36,922 nucleotides of DNA from Nymphaea colorata (Eukaryota; Streptophyta; Magnoliopsida; Nymphaeales; Nymphaeaceae), in NCBI RefSeq assembly GCF_008831285.2, contig NW_022204852.1:1-36922 (forward strand), in the 5' to 3' direction. A model generated the notes under the pieces. That model ran no database searches and was not told the DNA's origin. It saw nothing but the letters and a program-made list of their open reading frames with translations. Shown here in pieces: positions 33,210 through 36,922 of this stretch. How positions within the stretch are numbered: position 1 is the first letter of the stretch; each line of letters opens with the position of its first letter. The translations under genes were made by a program, and so were the position numbers.

Positions 33210-34987
33210 TCATTTGATGCTTCTGCTCATCTGGAGGATACGCTACACTCGCTGCTACAGAGTCTCGCCGTTCTAGTCGGTCTTGCTCAGGAACTTGTTG
33301 CTGGTCACGTAGGCAGGACGGGATTGGATCGACGGACGGGATTATTATTGAGGCTTTTAGAAGGGACGAGAGAATTAACGCGAGGCCGCTTCACGCTCGT
33401 ATACTTTTTCCTATGCTTTGACCTATTGCCTTAGCTGCTGCTGTTGCTGTATCACTGGCTCTCTGATTGATATGGTCGGCTCTTCCACTCTTCTTTCCTC
33501 CGTCCTGGTCGGCCTATAGCTATCCTGTTGTTGGATTTGCTGTGAAGGATAAACAGTGGGATTGGTGTGTACTCTCTGTGGTTGCTGCTGTTGTACTTGT
33601 TGTATTTGTTGAGGTTGCTGCTGTGGTAGTGCGTAAGTCTGTTGCTGATAATTTCCAAAGCTTTGCTGTCGTGCATTTTCGATATGCGGTTAGTTGCTTA
33701 AAGTTGGCAGCAAATTGGAGGGCAAGCTTGACATCTGCCCTTCTGACTCTTCCTCCTATTGCGGCTTCTCGTGGATTAGCTATATCACCTTCAGCTTGTT
33801 CTGCAGAGTAGTGGGAGAGAGCAGGCCCTGGTTGTTCGGACCAATTCGAGTGTAAGCGTAGTTTGGAGTGGGAATGGCTATGCTGTTTTGGCCAAGCGGC
33901 AGAACCTGCTGCCCTGGAGGCGGTGGGGGCGCCCCAGGAGGAAGGATTAGGAATTGTTGCTGGACGTAGGGGGATTAGGCTGGTATTGTCTTTGAGGAGG
34001 GCCTTGCTGCTGTGGTGGTTTTCGCTACTGCACTGTTTCTGCCTTTTCCTGGGAACTATTCAAAAACACAAGCAAGGACAATTCCTCCACGCTGATCCTT
34101 TCCTCCACCTCGTATCTCAGCATCTAGGCAATACAGTCAGCGATGTTAGGAGAGTACAATTTTGCCACCTTCACCAATCTTTCCTTAATGACTATCTTAC
34201 TCTATGCTTACCCTTATCAACCAATGAGTAATTTTCCTCATCGTAACATTCAGCTGAAGGCTGCAGAGTGCAAAACTCCAATACCATCATCCCAATCGCA
34301 AAAACATCCGCCTTGTATAACACATCCTCAGGGATGTCAGTCTATGGGGTATCGGAAAGGAGCTAGCTGATGAGCTATGGCGATAGGAAGCTGAATCTTT
34401 TTCCTATTATAAAGGATAACCGTACTCTGTTGGGTAACGGAATAGGCTGAAGCTTAGAGAGAGAGCGGATTGACTATCTTGAATATGCCTGCAGAGTAGT
34501 GAACATTGGTTGGGTAGAAGTCGTGATGAGGGACGGCTATTTTTTGCAAATATCGCAAACTGTATACCAGGGACTCGGCAAGGACCACTACCTGTTGCTG
34601 TGGGAAATGCATAGTGGTATTGTATCTAGCCTCCACGATTTCCGCCAATGTTTTTCCGCCTCTCTCGATGAATCGCGTTCCTTGGCGATCGCTTCCCGCG
34701 AATGGCACATTTGCAATTTTGAGTATATTTTAATGCTGGGGCAATACAGTCGCAGGCGGGGCGGAGGAGGAGGCTTGTTTTTGGTGCGAGGCTGTGCTGA
34801 GGGCAAAGGAGGAGGGATTGTCTAGGTTCGTCGTGGCTGATTTCTTAGAGCGGAGATCCGATTCCAGGCCGTCCTGACGGCCGTTTCGCGATTTGATGAT
34901 GTTGATAGCGTTGGCTTGCGTGGTCTCGATCTCATGCTGGTCCGGCTTGGCAGATGAACGGCAGTTCAGAGAAGTTTCCTGGCCCAT
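33210..34987 (-). CDS. Kinase-like protein with Gln/Pro-rich tail (pseudokinase 2)
   Basis: About 578 residues after removing introns at 34404-34425 and 34192-34211 and allowing for a one-base shift at 33969-33973. It begins MGQETSLNC, fitting an N-myristoylation signal with a nearby Cys. Residues 10-110 are Ser/Ala-rich. The kinase-like part has QHENILKIANVPF, then LRYLQKIAVPHHDFYPTNVH in the HRD loop position (Asp and Asn kept). FKIVNPLSL replaces DFG, FLSPELI matches the APE motif and KADVFAIGMMVLEFCTLQPS matches helix F. Loss of DFG and no clear nucleotide-binding lysine indicate a pseudokinase or divergent kinase. After about residue 340 the tail is Pro/Gln-rich with poly-Gln. The catalytic-loop layout and order resemble pseudokinase 1, suggesting paralogues. 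Confidence 0.7.
33969..33973 (-). other. One-base frameshift at a five-base homopolymer
   Basis: In the Pro/Gln-rich tail of pseudokinase 2, the minus-strand run CCCCC ends one coding-like frame (QYQPNPP). The neighbouring frame (YVQQQFLILPPGAPPPPPGQ and onward) continues to the stop. One extra C would join them. No 20- or 22-nt GT...AG segment fits. A base missed in assembly is the simplest reading; a true frameshift would truncate the tail. Confidence 0.6.
34192..34211 (-). other. 20-nt intron in pseudokinase 2
   Basis: The sequence gtaagcatagagtaagatag lies on the minus strand. Removal joins SLVDK to VIKERLVKVAKLYSPN; unspliced reading reaches TGA about 14 codons later. Confidence 0.88.
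34404..34425 (-). other. 22-nt intron in pseudokinase 2
   Basis: GTACGG...AATAG ends on the minus strand. Removal gives RFSFLSPELI and the helix-F motif in one frame; unspliced reading hits TGA before helix F. Confidence 0.88.
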
Positions 34988-35133
34988 CACTTAAAAAGAT
35001 GTTATTATTATAGAGGGAATGGAATGAATGGGGATAAGGCCCTCGAACAGTTGACCACCATTTGCACGGTATAAAAAGAATTGAGTAGAGGCGAAGGTGT
35101 ATGCGATGATAGGGTGGAAAATAAAAGTAGATA

Positions 35134-36765
35134 TCAAAACATTTCGACCAGTTGATTGTTCCTCCAAATTCCAGTTTCTATCTGCCCGTTCTTGCGGAAG
35201 AGGGTGCCCTCTCCACAGGCCGCCCCGCATATGAACTTCCCCAAAAACTTCTCCCCGCCTTGCAATTCCAATTGTCCTTCCCCTTCGAACCTATTGCTGC
35301 GGAAGGACCCCCGATAGCTGATCCACTTGAGCAGCTGCGACCCGCCGGTTTGGCTCTTCTTGCGGTTGATGACAGCGCAGTTGCGGATGCGACCCTGGCC
35401 CGACAGCTCGTCGCCCTGCCACTCTCCACGGTAGATCTAGATTTGGTTGAAACGCAGCACGCCGATCCCGTGACGCAGGTTGTTCTTGAATTACCCCTAG
35501 TAGGATAGACCGTTGGAGTAGTAGAGAACGCCCTGGCCCTACCTGCATCCGCCCTTCTTGGAGCCCTCGTACCTCACCTCTGCCTTACGACAACCGACGA
35601 GGAATTTGTTATTATTGTCGATGTCCTTTAGCATTTCGTTGATGAGACGTTGGCTGTCCTTCTGGCCCTATCCCCTACTGCTCTCCTTATCTTTTTCCCT
35701 CTCTTTCTCCTTCTCTTTTTCTCTATTTTCCCTGGCACTGGTCTTGGAAGATTTCCCATCATTTTTGGTGCTATTCTTGCGTGAGGTATTACTGCTGCTG
35801 AGACACTTATTGAAGGTCTTTCTGAACTACTCCAGGAACATCTTGCTTCTGCTTTGCCTCTAATTCTCATCTTCGCTTCGTGAGTTAGTGATGTCCTTCA
35901 GCTCAGACTCCCCCTACCACGTCCGGCACTCCTCTACTAGTTGCGGTCTCAAGTAGCCTTCCATCGAGAGGGGCAGGGACTCGTATTGCGGGAAAGGCTA
36001 CTCGCCCAAGGAGTGCTGACGGTGGGAGAAGTGGCTGAGCTCCATCAAGTGCTACAACTTGGAAATACCGCTCTGCTACTGACTCGGCCACTCGGATGGC
36101 GAGGATGTCTCGCTGTGGCTTCGGATTGAGTTGTCGACGCTGGTGGCTAGCTTGAACTCGGGCAGCAATTGCCGTTGGAAGGAGGGCTACTGATCCTCAG
36201 GCTAGCGCTACTCGATGCGGATGAAGGCGTCGATGTTGATCCTGTCCTCTTGGATGCTTCTGGCGCTGCTCATCATCGTCCGCTATGTCTACTCCTATAT
36301 CACTTCCAGCCCGCCGAAGGTGCGTCCCTGCGGTGAGGATTGATTGCCTTGTTTTTCCTCCTAATTCTATGCATTTTAGCAGGACTATTCGCCCCTGTCT
36401 CCTGCCAAGCTCTGCATGATCATCAGTTCCTGCAAATCCTCCACCTATTTTCGCATGGTGGATATCACCTTGTGCTGCCTCTCGATTTCCCTCCGCAGCT
36501 CGCCGACCTCCTCACTGCGTTCCTCGCGCGCCCTCTCCACCATCCCCCTGCACATCTCGGCCAAAGAGAGAACGTCGGTTTCGATGCCTGAACGGTAGAC
36601 TTTCAAAAGCTCCCGCAAATCCTCCTGCAGTTGGGCCTTGATTGAGACGAGGAGGTTGCGACCGTTGCGGATCTCGGATTTGGCCTTGGAGGTCCTCTTC
36701 TGCTGGAAGCGGTACTCGGTTATCTTCTTCTCGAGGTGGATTATTAGCTCTTAAATGTTTATCAT
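35134..36765 (-). CDS. Coiled-coil plus MORN-repeat protein
   Basis: A single 543-residue frame without introns, starting MINIEELIIHLEKKITEYRF. Residues 1 to about 140 are a charged coiled coil (ERAREERSEEVGELRREIER). Residues about 140-390 are Ser/Glu/Arg-rich and probably disordered, including a long Lys/Glu/Arg run. The C-terminal about 150 residues contain MORN repeats: YEGSKKGGCREGQGVLYYSN, then GLSYEGEFKNNLRHGIGVLRF, IYRGEWQGDELSGQGRIRN, YRGSFRSNRFEGEGQLELQG, and a last repeat. In the second repeat YEGEF both Glu are encoded by TAG and TAA. MORN proteins bind membranes or cytoskeletal partners and occur at cortex, basal bodies and cilia of protists. The start codon is 65 bp from the right telomere. 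Confidence 0.88.
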
Positions 36766-36830
36766 AACGAAGATTATAAATACCCATTATAATCCCACCC
36801 TCCCAAAGCTGCGAAATCGTCTGTTTGATT

Positions 36831-36922
36831 GGGGTTGGGGTTGGGGTTGGGGTTGGGGTTGGGGTTGGGGTTGGGGTTGGGGTTGGGGTTGGGGTTGGGG
36901 TTGGGGTTGGGTTGGGGTTGGG
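36831..36922. repeat. Right telomere, G4T2 repeats
   Basis: Tandem GGGGTT units run to the last base, complementary to the left end, so the window is a complete chromosome. One unit near 36909 has only three G. The unique spacer between this telomere and the last gene's start codon is about 65 bp. Confidence 0.98.

Overview
This window is a complete, telomere-capped macronuclear chromosome of a ciliate, about 36.9 kb long. It opens with C4A2 repeats (1-80) and closes with G4T2 repeats (36831-36922). Genes are packed on both strands and often separated by only 40-100 bp. Most genes are crossed by in-frame TAA and TAG codons, and only TGA ends reading frames. Internal comparisons show that TAA and TAG are read as glutamate, not glutamine. 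Evidence comes from two homologous multicopper-oxidase modules inside one gene, the Y-E-G-E core of a MORN repeat, conserved Glu positions of Rqc2/NEMF, and the SPE motif of a kinase-like protein. That is the code reported for peritrich ciliates (NCBI table 30), so a Vorticella/Carchesium/Epistylis-type peritrich is the best guess. C4A2 telomeres fit an oligohymenophorean.

Layout, left to right. 376-3666 (+): large cysteine-repeat multi-spanning membrane protein. 3763-13689: about ten small to medium genes with no recognised family (several coiled-coil, one single-span membrane, one C-terminally anchored). 13828-15435 (+): coiled-coil/WD40-like protein. 15491-20361 (-): fused tandem multicopper oxidase. 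20833-20979: orphan thioredoxin-like stub. 21309-27014 (+): giant alveolin of the cell cortex. 27160-30445 (-): Rqc2/NEMF ribosome quality-control factor. 30673-31137 (+): small coiled protein. 31193-34987 (-): pseudokinase, UMP-CMP kinase, pseudokinase. 35134-36765 (-): coiled-coil plus MORN-repeat protein, whose start codon lies 65 bp from the right telomere.

Introns are extremely short: eight splice-consistent gaps of exactly 20 or 22 nt (GT...AG) restore frame in five genes, and a ninth 20-nt candidate lies in the oxidase gene. Introns whose length is a multiple of three would escape this kind of detection. Codon use is bimodal. The alveolin gene is GC-rich and has only two TAR codons in about 1900, while a neighbouring Glu-rich gene (9322-10431) has about 30 in 370.

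No tRNA, rRNA, CRISPR array or mobile element was recognised. Functionally the chromosome mixes cortex/cytoskeleton genes (alveolin, MORN, coiled coils), housekeeping genes (UMP-CMP kinase, Rqc2) and surface or secreted proteins (Cys-repeat protein, oxidase). There is no sign of operons: genes on the same strand have their own starts, and divergent pairs share AT-rich spacers. Because TGA is the only stop, moderately long ORFs occur by chance, so small genes without recognisable features carry lower confidence.
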